In this document: positions 10,532 through 19,861 of the stretch, piece by piece
How positions within the stretch are numbered: position 1 is the first letter of the stretch
How the letters are laid out: each line of letters opens with the position of its first letter
Source: Ophiosphaerella korrae
Taxonomy: Eukaryota > Ascomycota > Dothideomycetes > Pleosporales > Phaeosphaeriaceae
Assembly: GCA_028456385.1 (NCBI GenBank)
Contig: JALNQF010000567.1
Coordinates: 1-22,113 of the forward strand
Reading direction: 5' to 3'
DNA length: 22,113 bases
The notes under the pieces: generated by a model
What the model was told of the DNA's origin: nothing
The model's database searches: none
What the model saw: the letters and a program-made list of their open reading frames with translations, nothing else
Made by a program: the position numbers and the translations under genes

Positions 10532-11166
10532 TATATAGCTAACTTAGCTATAGTTAGGGTACGTTCTCTACAAAATCTAGGACAAAATTAACCTAGCTAT
10601 AACTACTAAACTAATAGAGACGCTAGAAATTATCGATTATCTAGTAATCGCTAAGTACGCGCTAGCTACTAACGTTAGAGTACTAGTACGTTAATCTAAG
10701 CTATTAATAGTAGGCCTTAGAGCTTTTAAAGAAGACTTTAAGTATTATAAAACTTTTTCTAAGTAATACTAAATTAATTAGTATATATACAATAAGGAGT
10801 AAGTAAGCTTATAGTATATTAGAGTATTTATATAGTTATTAGTATTGCTATATCTACTACGTACGTACTACTTACTAAATTAGCTACTATAATAGTAGCC
10901 CCTTATTGTATATATACTAATTAATTTAATATTACTTAAAAAGAGTTTTATAATACTTAAGGTCTTCTTTAAAAGCTCTAAGGCCTACTATTAATAGCTT
11001 AGATTAACGTGCTAGTACTCTAACGTTAGTAGCTAGCGCGTACTTAGCAATTGCTAGATAATCGATAATTTCTAGCGTCTCTATTAGTTTAGTAGTTATA
11101 GCTAGGTTAATTTTGTCCTAGATTTTGTAGGCAACGCATCTTAACTATAGCTAAGTTAGCTATATA
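10532..11166. repeat. Large inverted repeat: two arms of about 265 bp, spacer of about 100 bp
   Basis: The left arm, 10532-10797, and the right arm, 10901-11166, are reverse complements over almost their whole length. Outer ends: TATATAGCTAACTTAGCTAT on the left against ATAGCTAAGTTAGCTATATA on the right. Inner ends: GTATATATACAATAAGG against CCTTATTGTATATATAC. Shared internal blocks include TTATCGATTA (with complement TAATCGATAA), AGGCCTACTA and GCGCTAGCTACTAACGT. Scattered mismatches and small indels are present. The spacer 10798-10900 contains TACGTACGTA. Neither arm codes for anything I recognise. The shape fits a foldback or MITE-like element, or an inverted duplication. Confidence 0.9.
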
Positions 11167-12379
11167 GTATAGTTAGTATTAGTCTTTAGTATTATTATTA
11201 GATTGCGAAGAGATAGGGTAGCTATCTTAAGTTAATTAAGGTAGGTAAAGTTCGTGTAGGTTAAAGCTATAAGTTAGCTTAGGTACTACTTTGCTTTAGC
11301 TAATTAATACGTAATAGTAATAATCTATGCTATTAAAACTTTTAAAATAGTACTTAGTAGGTGTATAACGTAGTAGTAACACGTTGTAGGTTTTACTATA
11401 GAGGTCCTAAGTTTAATTCTTAGTACTCTTAGTCTTGTATTAGACTCGCTATTACTTAGTGTAGGTCTTAGAGTTTAATGTAAAGTAGTAAGAATCTTAA
11501 TTATTAGATTTTAATACTAGATTTACTATACACAAAACTATAATAATTAAATGTAATAAATAGATAATTAAGTAAAATAAGTTAAATTTATTAAGTTAAA
11601 AGCTTATTAATTGTTATTATTAATTCTACCTCTAGCCCTACAATCTATCTATATATCTACGCCGCAGCTCTCTTAGCTAAGTCTCTTAAGCTAGTAGTAG
11701 GCTAGATCCTTAGTACTCTCTTATTAAGACATAACTATCTTTATTATAGTAAGTACGTAGCGTTGTTTATTTCTTTTTATATACAATCCCTTACTAAAGC
11801 TCTATTTTTAGCTTACTATATATTTAGTACTACTATATTAGCTCTCTTTATAAAGGGTTACAGCGCTATTAAGTTAGCGTAGTACTAATAGTGTTTTAGC
11901 TAGCACGTACGCGCTAGCCTCTAGCTAGTACGCTAGTAGGCTTACAAGAAACTTATTACTAAGTATAAGTAGTAAGAGCGTCGCGTTAAGGCTATATTAT
12001 AGGACTTTTCTTAAGCTAGAGAAGAAAGCTCTTTATAAAGAAGCCTACGTAAGTAGTAAAATACGTGTATTTTTTCTATTAGAAGGTTACCTATACTTAC
12101 AAATAGTTATAATAGATAATCTTATAGTAAGAGAGGATTATTTCGCTATATATATAGACGCACGTTAGGTTAGAGTTAAAGTACTTGTTATTTGTTCTAC
12201 TATAGGTATTATTCTATTTTAGTTAGATGCACGTTAGCTATAAAGTATACCTCTATTATTATCTATACTACAGCCCCTTAAATTATTTTCTTAAATTAGT
12301 CCCCTTAATTGTGTTAAATAGCTAGTAGCTAGATCTAGGCTACGTTTAAGTTTTATAACGTATAATTAGCCTTAATTAG
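11167..12379. other. Unassigned RIP-degraded segment between the inverted repeat and the cyclin relic
   Basis: Apart from the tRNA-like relic at 11359-11430 no feature can be named. A plus-strand frame at about 11780-12040 reads through RIP-type stops as a basic, possibly helical stretch (LFIKGYSAIKLA, then KKLITKYK and ERRVKAIL), which suggests a protein relic of unknown family. At 12150-12240 the sequence GACGCACGTTAG recurs about 70 nt later as GATGCACGTTAG, a short imperfect direct repeat. Confidence 0.4.
11359..11430 (+). ncRNA. tRNA-like (SINE-type) relic, copy 1
   Basis: The 3' half has a tRNA T-arm: a perfect 5-bp stem CTAAG/CTTAG around TTTAATT, which is a RIP-altered TTCAATT (B box). 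The 5' part has a weak acceptor strand AGGTGTA and a possible D-stem ACGT/ACGT. The stretch TTACTATAGAGGTC plus the T-arm is shared, with one difference over 33 nt, with copy 2 at 16697-16767. The anticodon stem does not pair well. A functional tRNA is unlikely; a tRNA-derived SINE or dead tRNA copy is more likely. Confidence 0.5.
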
Positions 12380-13300
12380 AGCTATCTAGAAATATAAGTA
12401 TAGGATTACCTACTAAGTTTAGGTATTAAAAGTTTTGCTAGGTATAACTTTAAAGCTAGATAAATATACTACTAAGATATTTAAACTTAAAGTATATTTA
12501 CCTAGTCTAAAATATTATAGACTCTAATAGTACCTAGAAATAGTTAGCCCCTAACCTATAGTATATAATATTATAAATAAGTCTTATAGAATTAGACTAT
12601 AAAGGCCTATATAGCTAGCTTATAGAAGTCTACTATAGCTATTTTTAAGAATATAGAATACTAATACTTTTCTTTTCTATTAATCTAATAGATTGTTATC
12701 TTTCTAAACAGCCTACACCTACTAAAAAACTCTAACTCCTAGGTATTACAGCCTTAAACATTGTATATAAATTTAAAAATAGACGTAAAATATCTCTTCT
12801 TACACTTAAAGATATATATAATAATTAGTATCTAGAATTTAACTTTAATTAAGCTAAACGTGTTATACTACAAATTTTAGATTATTAAGTAAATTAGCTA
12901 GGAGCACTCCTATTTTTAGAGAGGATTTATAAAGTAAGCTTTAAATCTATATTAGAAAGGGAAATAGCTAAGTATATATTAGATTCTATTATATTTAATT
13001 ATATATAGTATTTAAAATTACTAAGCTTACTTATAGCTATAGCTTTCTTTCTTACCTAGACGTTATTAGGATATAACAACTAGGTAAGCATATAAACTAG
13101 TTAAAAGACAGTAAGCTAACCTATAGTAGATACCTAAACTAGAAAGTTACTTAGAGTACTAGGCTTCTATACTACGCCTATATATATAAGAGATTATAGA
13201 CTTAATACGAGATTTAAAAGGGCTTTATAAAGGGGTGTCTTGTAATTACTAGAGTATCTATTATCTAGTCTAAATAGCTATCTATCCTAAAAACAAATAT
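12380..13300 (+). pseudogene. B-type (mitotic) cyclin relic, RIP-inactivated
   Basis: Mitotic cyclins bind and activate the cyclin-dependent kinase that drives entry into mitosis. Frame 1 is unshifted from at least 12620 to 13260. It reads LIEVYYSYF, EYRILILFFSINLIDCYLS (DCYLS at 12691), KxLGITALNIVYKFKNRRKIS, then AKRVILxILDY. These follow the order of a cyclin box (L-EV, EYRL, NLIDRYLS, QLLGITAL, KYEE). The C-terminal fold follows: FKSILEREIAKYILDSIIF, then LKLLSLLIAIAFFL, and finally RFKRAL at 13210-13227, the usual end motif of B-type cyclins. The stops inside are TAG/TAA at positions expected for Gln or Trp, and NLIDR has become NLIDC. The start, and any destruction box before the box domain, could not be placed. 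It is non-functional. The family call is strong; B-type rather than A-type is an inference from the RFKRA ending. Confidence 0.82.
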
Positions 13301-13413
13301 ACTATTTTCTTTTCCTAACTTTAATTAGGGTTTAGATAAATAAAATTAGTATAAATATCTAATATATATCTATAGAACTATAGACAAACTTAGGCTCTAG
13401 TAGTTCTTATAGT

Positions 13414-13559
13414 TAAAGTCTATCTCTATATAGTAAAAAACCCTATAGGCTAAAAATAACTAATTAGATAGTAAGGATTGTAGAGAAGTCTATAAATCTT
13501 ATAATCTTATTAGTTATTTTTAGCTTATAGGGTTTTTTACTATATAAAGATAGACTTTA
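13414..13559. repeat. Hairpin-forming inverted repeat, 56-bp arms
   Basis: The left arm 13414-13469 and right arm 13504-13559 are reverse complements with about four mismatches, separated by a 34-nt loop. Both carry AGTAAAAAACCCTATA and CTAAAAATAACTAAT blocks. Several of the mismatches are C/T or G/A, as expected if RIP hit the two arms independently. The structure lies just after the cyclin relic and could be a small MITE or a palindromic end of one. Confidence 0.85.
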
Positions 13560-13699
13560 TTAATAAGTTAATATTTTTCTACTTTAGTAAGAATAAGTAA
13601 TATAAATTTTTAACTCCTACTTATTCTAACTCCTAATATAAAGCTATTTATAAAGTAAGTTACTAGTATTTTAATATTACTCCTAATATATCTTTGCTA

Positions 13700-14450
13700 C
13701 TAGGTCCCTCTATAGCTCTCCTAAGTCCCTTGCTACTTCTACTAGATTTCTTACTCTTTTTAGTACTACCTTAGTATTTAGCTCTAGCGTTAGAGCCTTA
13801 CTTTTAGGATAACTACGTTTTCCTTTACCTTTAACTTTATCTATAGTAGCTTTCTCTTTTGTAATATACTCCTCTTGTACTTTATAGAGGCCCTTATAAC
13901 TTATTACCTTTACTTTACTTAGGACTACTAATCTAGTTAATTAGTAAACTAAGCTAGCTACTACTATAAAGATATACTTATTACAAAATTAGTAGCGAGA
14001 TACTTATATAAACGTATTTTTAATATATATAAGATTTAGAGGCTTAAGGATGCTCCTAATATAGAATTTTAAAGGAAGAATAGCTAATTCTAGGTTATAG
14101 GTATTTGTTTAATAGCTATAATATTTAAGTACTTATACTTTTTTCTATTATAGGGGTTATTCTATTATAAGTAAATATACGTTAAGTACTATCTTATAAG
14201 GAATAGCTACTTTATAGTAGATTTAAGATTTTTAAAGATAAGATAAGGAGATCTATAGTACTATAATTAAAGTAGCTATAGCTAGTAGCTCTATATAGGT
14301 TGTACTATTATTACAATATTTATACCTTTATTATTACTTTACTAATAAACTTGTAGTATATAATTGCTTTTACCTCGTGTAATAAATAAATATTTATATT
14401 ATAGTAGATACTAGTAGTAGCGTATCTAGCGTATACTAATTAAGCTATTA
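13700..14450 (-). pseudogene. Probable pogo-like DDE transposase C-terminal relic
   Basis: The minus strand has an unusually open frame of about 70 codons (13926 down to about 13720): SKVKVISYKGLYKVQEEY, then KEKATIDKVKGKGKRSYPKSK. It resembles the basic tail of fungal pogo/Fot1-type transposases, where a KVISYEDL-like motif is followed by a Lys/Arg-rich stretch. Upstream (higher coordinates), a segment near 14120-14220 can be aligned with the usual region after the catalytic DDE domain (a GFRATGLxPFxPxxVL-like element), but only loosely and with frame changes. I could not locate the catalytic Asp residues or terminal inverted repeats. The family call is therefore tentative; another basic, repeat-associated protein is possible. 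Confidence 0.4.
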
Positions 14451-14630
14451 TAGTTACTTACTTACTATACTATAAAGCTAAAGAACGTATATAGTACTTA
14501 TAGATATGTGCTAAACGCTAGAGTTAATCTATACTAATTTAGACGAGGTAATTAGCTTAAGCCCCCCTAGGGAAATAATAGGCGCTAATAGGATTAATCT
14601 AGTTCTAAAACTAACTTAACTAAGCGCGCT
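14451..14630. other. Unassigned spacer before direct repeat copy A
   Basis: AT-rich sequence without a recognised gene. It contains a short GC-richer patch, AAGCCCCCCTAGGGA (14560-14574), unusual for the window. Its last part (AACTAACTTAACTAAG) resembles the 12-nt unit array that precedes copy B. Confidence 0.4.
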
Positions 14631-16318
14631 CTTACTACTATTAGTAGATATAGGCTACTAAGCTAAGTAGTAATGTAAGTACTTCTCTACGTAATAAGAA
14701 ATAAAGAGGTCCTAAGATAAGACTTAAGAAATAAATTAGCGCTATATAGCGTTTACGCGTGTTTTTAAAGTATTTAGGTATAAATAGACTAGCTACTTAT
14801 TAGGTTACTATAAACTCTATCTTGTAAGGCTAAGTACTACCTAGTAAGGTTTCTAGGAGTGCTGCCGTGTATACGCGCTAGGGCTAAAGATAGTAACTAG
14901 TAGTAATATTAGATTATTTACTTTAGGCTAGACCTTTTATTCTACTACGCCTTGTCGCTGTATATTGCTATAATCTTACTATAGATATAGGTAAGCTTTT
15001 TTAAGCTATAGTAAAGGCCTACTAGATTAAGAAAGTAATTTTAGAGTTATACCCTATAGCTAACCTATTATAGTTCCTAAAGGCCCTATACTTAAAATTT
15101 ACCTCTCTTTAAAGGATTTTATTAAATATCTAATTATATTCTTAAGCCTATTTACTAGTTAAATACTATAACTTAATAAGAGCTTTTTTATTTTAATATT
15201 AGCTTCCCCCCTAAGATAGACTTCTTCTCTAAGTAGTATACTTCCTAGGGAACTAGTAACTATAATTCTTAAGTAGTCTACGAGAGTTATTTCTCTTACG
15301 TACTAATAATAATAGAGATAGATAACCCCTTCTAAATCTTGTACTCCGAAGTACCTACTAAGGTATACCTAATATTAGGTACTACTTTATTTAGTAGTTT
15401 AGAGTATAGCTTAGCGTAGTATATAGAAAGATATCTAGCCTATAATACGTTAGGTAATATAGTAAGAGTTTTAAACTATATAAATGTTTTAGAAAATATA
15501 TAGTAGAAGTATAAGTAAACTAAAGATAGTTAGTCCTATACTTTGTAGCCTTATTCTAATCTATAGATTAGTAGTAACTTGCTTCTTTCTATAGTCTTAC
15601 TATTTGCCCCTAGTAGCTATAATATAGATAACTCTTGCTACTCTATACTATTTATACTACTAGGTAAGTAGATTACTACTACTTTATATATCCTAGGTAG
15701 CGAGAGCTTCTAGTATAAATCTACTAGTCTTATATCTAACTAAGGTAAAGACAGTAACTTAAGCTATAAGCTAAACTACGAAGAATTGTCTAAGAAACCT
15801 ACCCCTAAGCTTAGTTAGTTAGGTAGCAATTACTCTACTCTCTATAAGTAGCCTAAATATATATATACTTTGTCTCTTCTTAATAGTTATTACTATAGCT
15901 AGAAATTTAATTATCTAGAGTATCTCTACTACTATATTAAAACAAATATTATATATTACGCTACTAAAAACTATACTTATAAAGTACCTAGTTACCTCTC
16001 TACCTATTTATAGATTAATAACCTTAGGGTTTACTACTAGACCTATCTTAAATAGTACAATATATAATATAGTAAAAAAGAAAAGATAAGCTTAGTAAAA
16101 TTAGCTAATATCCTTAGGCTAGGAGAGAAGACGTTACTAAAGTAGTTAGAGAAAATATAACGTAAGAGTAGTAAGGGCTATAGAGATAGTAAAAGTAATA
16201 GTAGATTAGGGGAGACGTTATAGTATATAGTTATCTATCTAGTTCCTTTAGTTCTCTCTAGATATTTTAAAGGATCTCCTATAAATTAGGATATAAGCTT
16301 AAGTCTAATTCTCTCTAC
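14631..16318 (+). repeat. Direct repeat copy A (about 1.69 kb)
   Basis: It matches 16978-18667 in the same orientation from CTTACTACTATTAGTAGATA to AGTCTAATTCTCTCTAC. The offset is 2347 bp. Identity looks high at the start, middle and end, with scattered substitutions and small indels, including a block of about 15 nt present only in B near 17310. Differences include non-RIP changes as well as C/T and G/A. Near its 3' end, reading through stops, both copies give the same plus frame (YATK-YTYKVPS, then INN and YSKK), but a minus-strand frame is also conserved, so the coding strand is undecided. Close to the end, a purine run (GATTAGGGGAGA, 16205-16216) precedes GTTATAG and could be a retrotransposon polypurine tract with the start of an LTR. 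Confidence 0.9.
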
Positions 16319-16600
16319 CTCCTTATTAGATTAGAGGTATATAAATAGCTCTCTAATATTAGAATAATTTAGAGAATTACAAGTATATAACTACAATATA
16401 ATACTAAATAATAGTAGAGTTAGTATATAATAAAGTCTAGGGCACGTATATAAAGAGATTTCTATAACCTACTATAGAAAAATACAATAGTTTCTTCTTA
16501 ATCTTTATTATAGATATTTATTATATACTTTATAGATTTAAGTACCTATTAAAATATACTTTAAATCTAAAAATTAAGAGTTTTATAATCTTACGCTAAA
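16211..16600 (+). other. LTR-like region overlapping the end of copy A (tentative)
   Basis: After the purine run at 16205-16216 the sequence continues with GTTATAG and a TATA-box-like TATATAAATAG at 16339-16349, a layout seen in fungal Ty3-type LTRs. No second copy of this end is found elsewhere in the window, apart from the first 100 nt in copy B, and no target duplication is visible. The call is weak. Confidence 0.25.
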
Positions 16601-16640
16601 CTAAGTATAAAACTAAGTACTAAACTTAGTACTAATATAT

Positions 16641-16693
16641 AAAAAAAAAATATGTTTTTCGAGCTTATCCTTTAGATAAACTTAAAAAACATA
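16641..16693 (-). terminator. Hairpin followed by a run of ten T on the minus strand (Pol III-type terminator candidate)
   Basis: The arms TATGTTTTTCGAGCTTATCC (16651-16670) and 16675-16693 pair around a TTTA loop with a few RIP-type mismatches. On the minus strand the hairpin lies directly downstream of the tRNA-like relic and is followed by ten T (A run at 16641-16650). RNA polymerase III stops at T runs, so tRNA-like part, hairpin and T run together look like one short Pol III unit of about 127 nt. Confidence 0.5.
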
Positions 16694-16696
16694 GAT

Positions 16697-16767
16697 AGAT
16701 ATACTAAGAATTAAACTTAAGACCTCTATAGTAAGACTATAATATACTACTATTGCGCTATACGCCT
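16697..16767 (-). ncRNA. tRNA-like (SINE-type) relic, copy 2
   Basis: The minus strand gives 71 nt that fold as a damaged cloverleaf. The acceptor 5' strand AGGCGTA pairs with 3' TATATCT, with one mismatch and wobbles that become perfect if RIP changes are reversed. The A-box-like part is TAGCGCAATAGTAGTA; the anticodon arm TTATA/TATAG has loop GTCTTAC (formal anticodon CTT, lysine-type); variable loop AGGTC; T-arm TTAAG/CTTAG around TTTAATT. G32 in the loop is atypical. It shares its 3' half with copy 1. With the downstream hairpin and T run it is more like a tRNA-derived SINE than a tRNA gene. Confidence 0.58.
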
Positions 16768-16787
16768 ATAAGATACTAGTTTAAGAA

Positions 16788-16980
16788 GTATTAAGGTTAA
16801 CTTAAGTTATTAACTTAAGTATTAAACTTAAGTATTAAGCTAAGTATTAACTTAAGCATTAACTTAAGTATTAACTTAAGTATTAAGTAAAGTATCTTTA
16901 AAAAGTGCTAATCTCCTGCCCTCTAGTAGCCCTTACTTAAGCTAAGTATTAAACTAAGTATTAAGCTAAGCACTAAGCTT
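16788..16980. repeat. Minisatellite of an AAGTATTAACTT-type 12-nt unit, two blocks
   Basis: Block 1 (16788-16893) is about eight imperfect copies of a 12-13-nt unit, GTATTAACTTAA, varying as TTAAACTTAAG or TTAAGCTAAG. Block 2 (16933-16980) has CTAAGTATTAA units and ends exactly where copy B of the direct repeat begins. Each unit contains the palindrome ACTTAAGT or AGCTTA-like variants. Related CTAAGTA units also occur at 16600-16636. Confidence 0.8.
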
Positions 16981-18667
16981 ACTACTATTAGTAGATATAA
17001 GCTACTAAGCTAAGTAGTAATATAAGTGCCTTTCTCTACGTAATAAGAGATAAAGAGCTCTTAGGACGAGACTTAGGTAGTAGATTAGCGCTGTATAACG
17101 TTTACGCGTATTTTTAAAGTATTTAGGTATAAATAGACTAGTAGTTACTATAAACCTATCCTATAAGGCTAAGTACTATCTAGTAAAGTTTTTAGGAGTG
17201 CTAACTTGCTTATACGCTAGGGCTAAAGATAGTAACTAGTAGGAATATTAAGTTAATTACTTTAGGCTAGACTTTTAATTCTACTACGCCTTGTCGCTAT
17301 ATATCGCGAACAGCTTCTACGTGCTATAATTATTACTATAGATATAGATAAGCTTTTTAAGCTATAGTAATAGCTTACTATACTAGATTAAGAAAGTAAT
17401 TTTAGAGTTATACGTTATAGTTAATCTATTCTATAGTGCCTAAAGGCCCTATACTTAAAGTCTACCTCTCTTTAAGAGATTTTATTAGATATTTAATTAT
17501 AGTTCTAAGCTTATTATTAAATACTATAGATTAGTAAAAGCTTTCTTATTCTAATATTAGCTCCTTTTCTAAGATAGACTCTTCTAAGTAGAATTAGTAC
17601 GCTCCCTAGGAAATTAGTAGCTATAATTCTTAAATATTCTACGAGAGTTGTTTCTCTTACGTACTAATAACAATAGAGATAGATAACTCCTTCTAAATCT
17701 CGCGCCCTAAAGTACCTACTAAGGTATATCTAGTATCTACTTTACTTAGTAATTTAGAGTATAGCTTAACGTAGTAACTATATAAAAATATACCTAGCCT
17801 ATAAAGTACTAAGTAATATAGTAGGGGTTTTAAACTATATAAGCGTCTTAAAAAATATATAGTAGAGATATAAGTAAACTAAAGATAGCTAGTCCTATAC
17901 TTAGTAGCCTTATTATACTCTATAGATTAGTAATAGCTTATCTCTTTCTATAGTCTTACTATTTACCCCTAATAGCTATAATATAGATAACTCTTACTAC
18001 TCTATATAGTTTATACTACTAGGTAAGTAGAGTATTAATACTTTATATAACTTAAGTAGTAAGGGCTCTTAGTATAAATTTACTAGTCTTAGATACAACT
18101 AAGGTAAAGACAATAACTTAAGCTACGAGCTAAACTACAAAGAGCTATCTAAGAAACCTACCTTTAGTTAGTTAGGTAATAACTACTCTACTTTTAATAA
18201 GTAGGGTAAATTTACGTATACTTTATCTCTTCCTAGTAGTTGTTACTAGAGCTAGAAATTTAAGCGACTAGAGTATCTCTACTACTATATTAAAATAAAC
18301 GCTATATATTACGCTACTAAAGACTATACCTATAAAGTACCTAGCTACTACTCTACCTTTTTATAGATTAATAACTTTAGAGCTTACTACTAGGCCTATC
18401 TTAAATAGTAAAATATGCAATATAGTAAAAAGAAAAAGATAAGTTTAGTAAAATTAGCTAATATCTTTAGGCTAAGAGAAGAGAAGCTACTAAGATAGCT
18501 AAAGAAAATACAACGTAGGATTATATAGTAAGGACTATTAAGACGTAAATAGTAATAGGGGGATATTATAGTATTTAGTTTATCTATCTAGTCTCTTTAG
18601 TTCTCTCTAAGTATTTTAAAGGATCTCTTTTAAATTAAGATATAAGCTTAAGTCTAATTCTCTCTAC
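16978..18667 (+). repeat. Direct repeat copy B (about 1.69 kb)
   Basis: Partner of 14631-16318 in the same orientation. It starts immediately after the minisatellite and ends at AGTCTAATTCTCTCTAC, after which the two flanks differ completely. It carries the same 3' purine-rich run in altered form (AGGGGGATATTATAG, 18556-18570). Differences from copy A are spread along the whole length, so the duplication is old or RIP has hit both copies separately. Confidence 0.9.
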
Positions 18668-19860
18668 TCTCTATTATTAAAGAATACCTTCTTATATAAC
18701 CTATTTACGTAAAAGACTAATAGCCTCTAATAAGAGGTAAACTTAGCCTAAATAGTCTTTATTAAATCTCTCTTGTTAGAGATTAGGCCTTTCTTAAGCT
18801 TTGCTAGTTTGCTACTACTCTTGTAATTCTAATACTTAAACTTAGTTAGGCTAATATCTTTCCCTAGCCTATTATAATAAATGTATATCTAGAATAGCAC
18901 CTAGAAAAGGGTTTTAAGGGCGTGCATAAATAAGTACTATTTGTTATCTAAGAGTACTCTTATACTACCTAGATAATTAAACTCCTATAGCTATATTAAA
19001 TAGGATAAAGCCTAAAGTTAGCGAATTTAGCTAGATCTAGTTTGTTAGGTACTAGAATTTAAGGACGTAGTCTTAATAAATCAAGTATATACCTAGCAAG
19101 AGGTTCTAATTATTAAGAAGAGATCTTTTAATAAAAAATATTTTTTAATCTCTTAGAAAAACTTAATTATAGTAGTAAATATATAAAAAATATATTAAAA
19201 GAAACTAATTTATAAGTAGTTTTTAAGCCCTATAAAAAGCTACGCGGCTAGCTTAAGCTATATAAGCTGTCCTGCCTCTAGTAGCTATTATCCTTAGAGA
19301 CTAGAGATCTATATTTAGGATATAGTCTAGTAAGATTATTCTTAAACTACTTTAAAATATAAAGTATATAAAATAGATATCCTATAGAGTAAGTAAAGTT
19401 CTTCTCTAAGTACTATAGATATATACTATATAGTAAGAATATATATTTTTTATTTAACGTATTACCTATCTTGTATATATTATATATAGTACTAAAATAC
19501 TCTAAAGCACTATAAACTTAGGGGTAATCTTCTTTCTTATAAGTAAACCTATTTATAACTAATAATAGTAGCTTTATTTTACTACTAATTATATCCTTAA
19601 TAATATTATTAATTATAGTTTAAGTTAGTATAGTTATGTAACGCTTAAGAAGATATTGTTAATAGTAGGTCTAAAAATATTAGTAAGTAAATTATTACTA
19701 AAACAAAAGTACTATCTATAAAGACTTATATATTTATAAAAGGGAAGGAAGTATACTATATAATAAGGTAATAGTTTATCTTTATATCTAGAGTATAGAA
19801 ATATTATTAGAGTCTTAGGATATAGTATAGATAAGTTTATACTTATCTATCTTCTTTTAG
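18668..19860. other. Unassigned RIP-degraded segment
   Basis: No gene is named. A minus-strand frame at about 18690-18970 reads through RIP-type stops (NPFLGAILDIHLL, then YLLLEAISLLRK). A plus-strand frame at about 19260-19570 reads hydrophobic stretches (YSLVRLFLNYFK, FLFNVLPILYILYIVLKYS). Both look coding-derived but match no family I know. Poly-A/T-rich DNA lies at 19125-19200. Confidence 0.4.
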
Positions 19861-19861
19861 G

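Larger units (their letters stand above)
16319..16977. other. Interval between the two direct repeat copies
   Basis: No protein relic is recognised. It holds the possible LTR end, a poly-A/T run with hairpin (16641-16693), the second tRNA-like relic and the AAGTATTAACTT-type minisatellite, each listed separately. Confidence 0.6.

Noticed and set aside
16211..18667. Copies A and B as the two LTRs of one retrotransposon
   Set aside because: The interval between them is only about 660 bp with no gag-pol relic, and the shared sequence does not begin and end with TG...CA-type termini.
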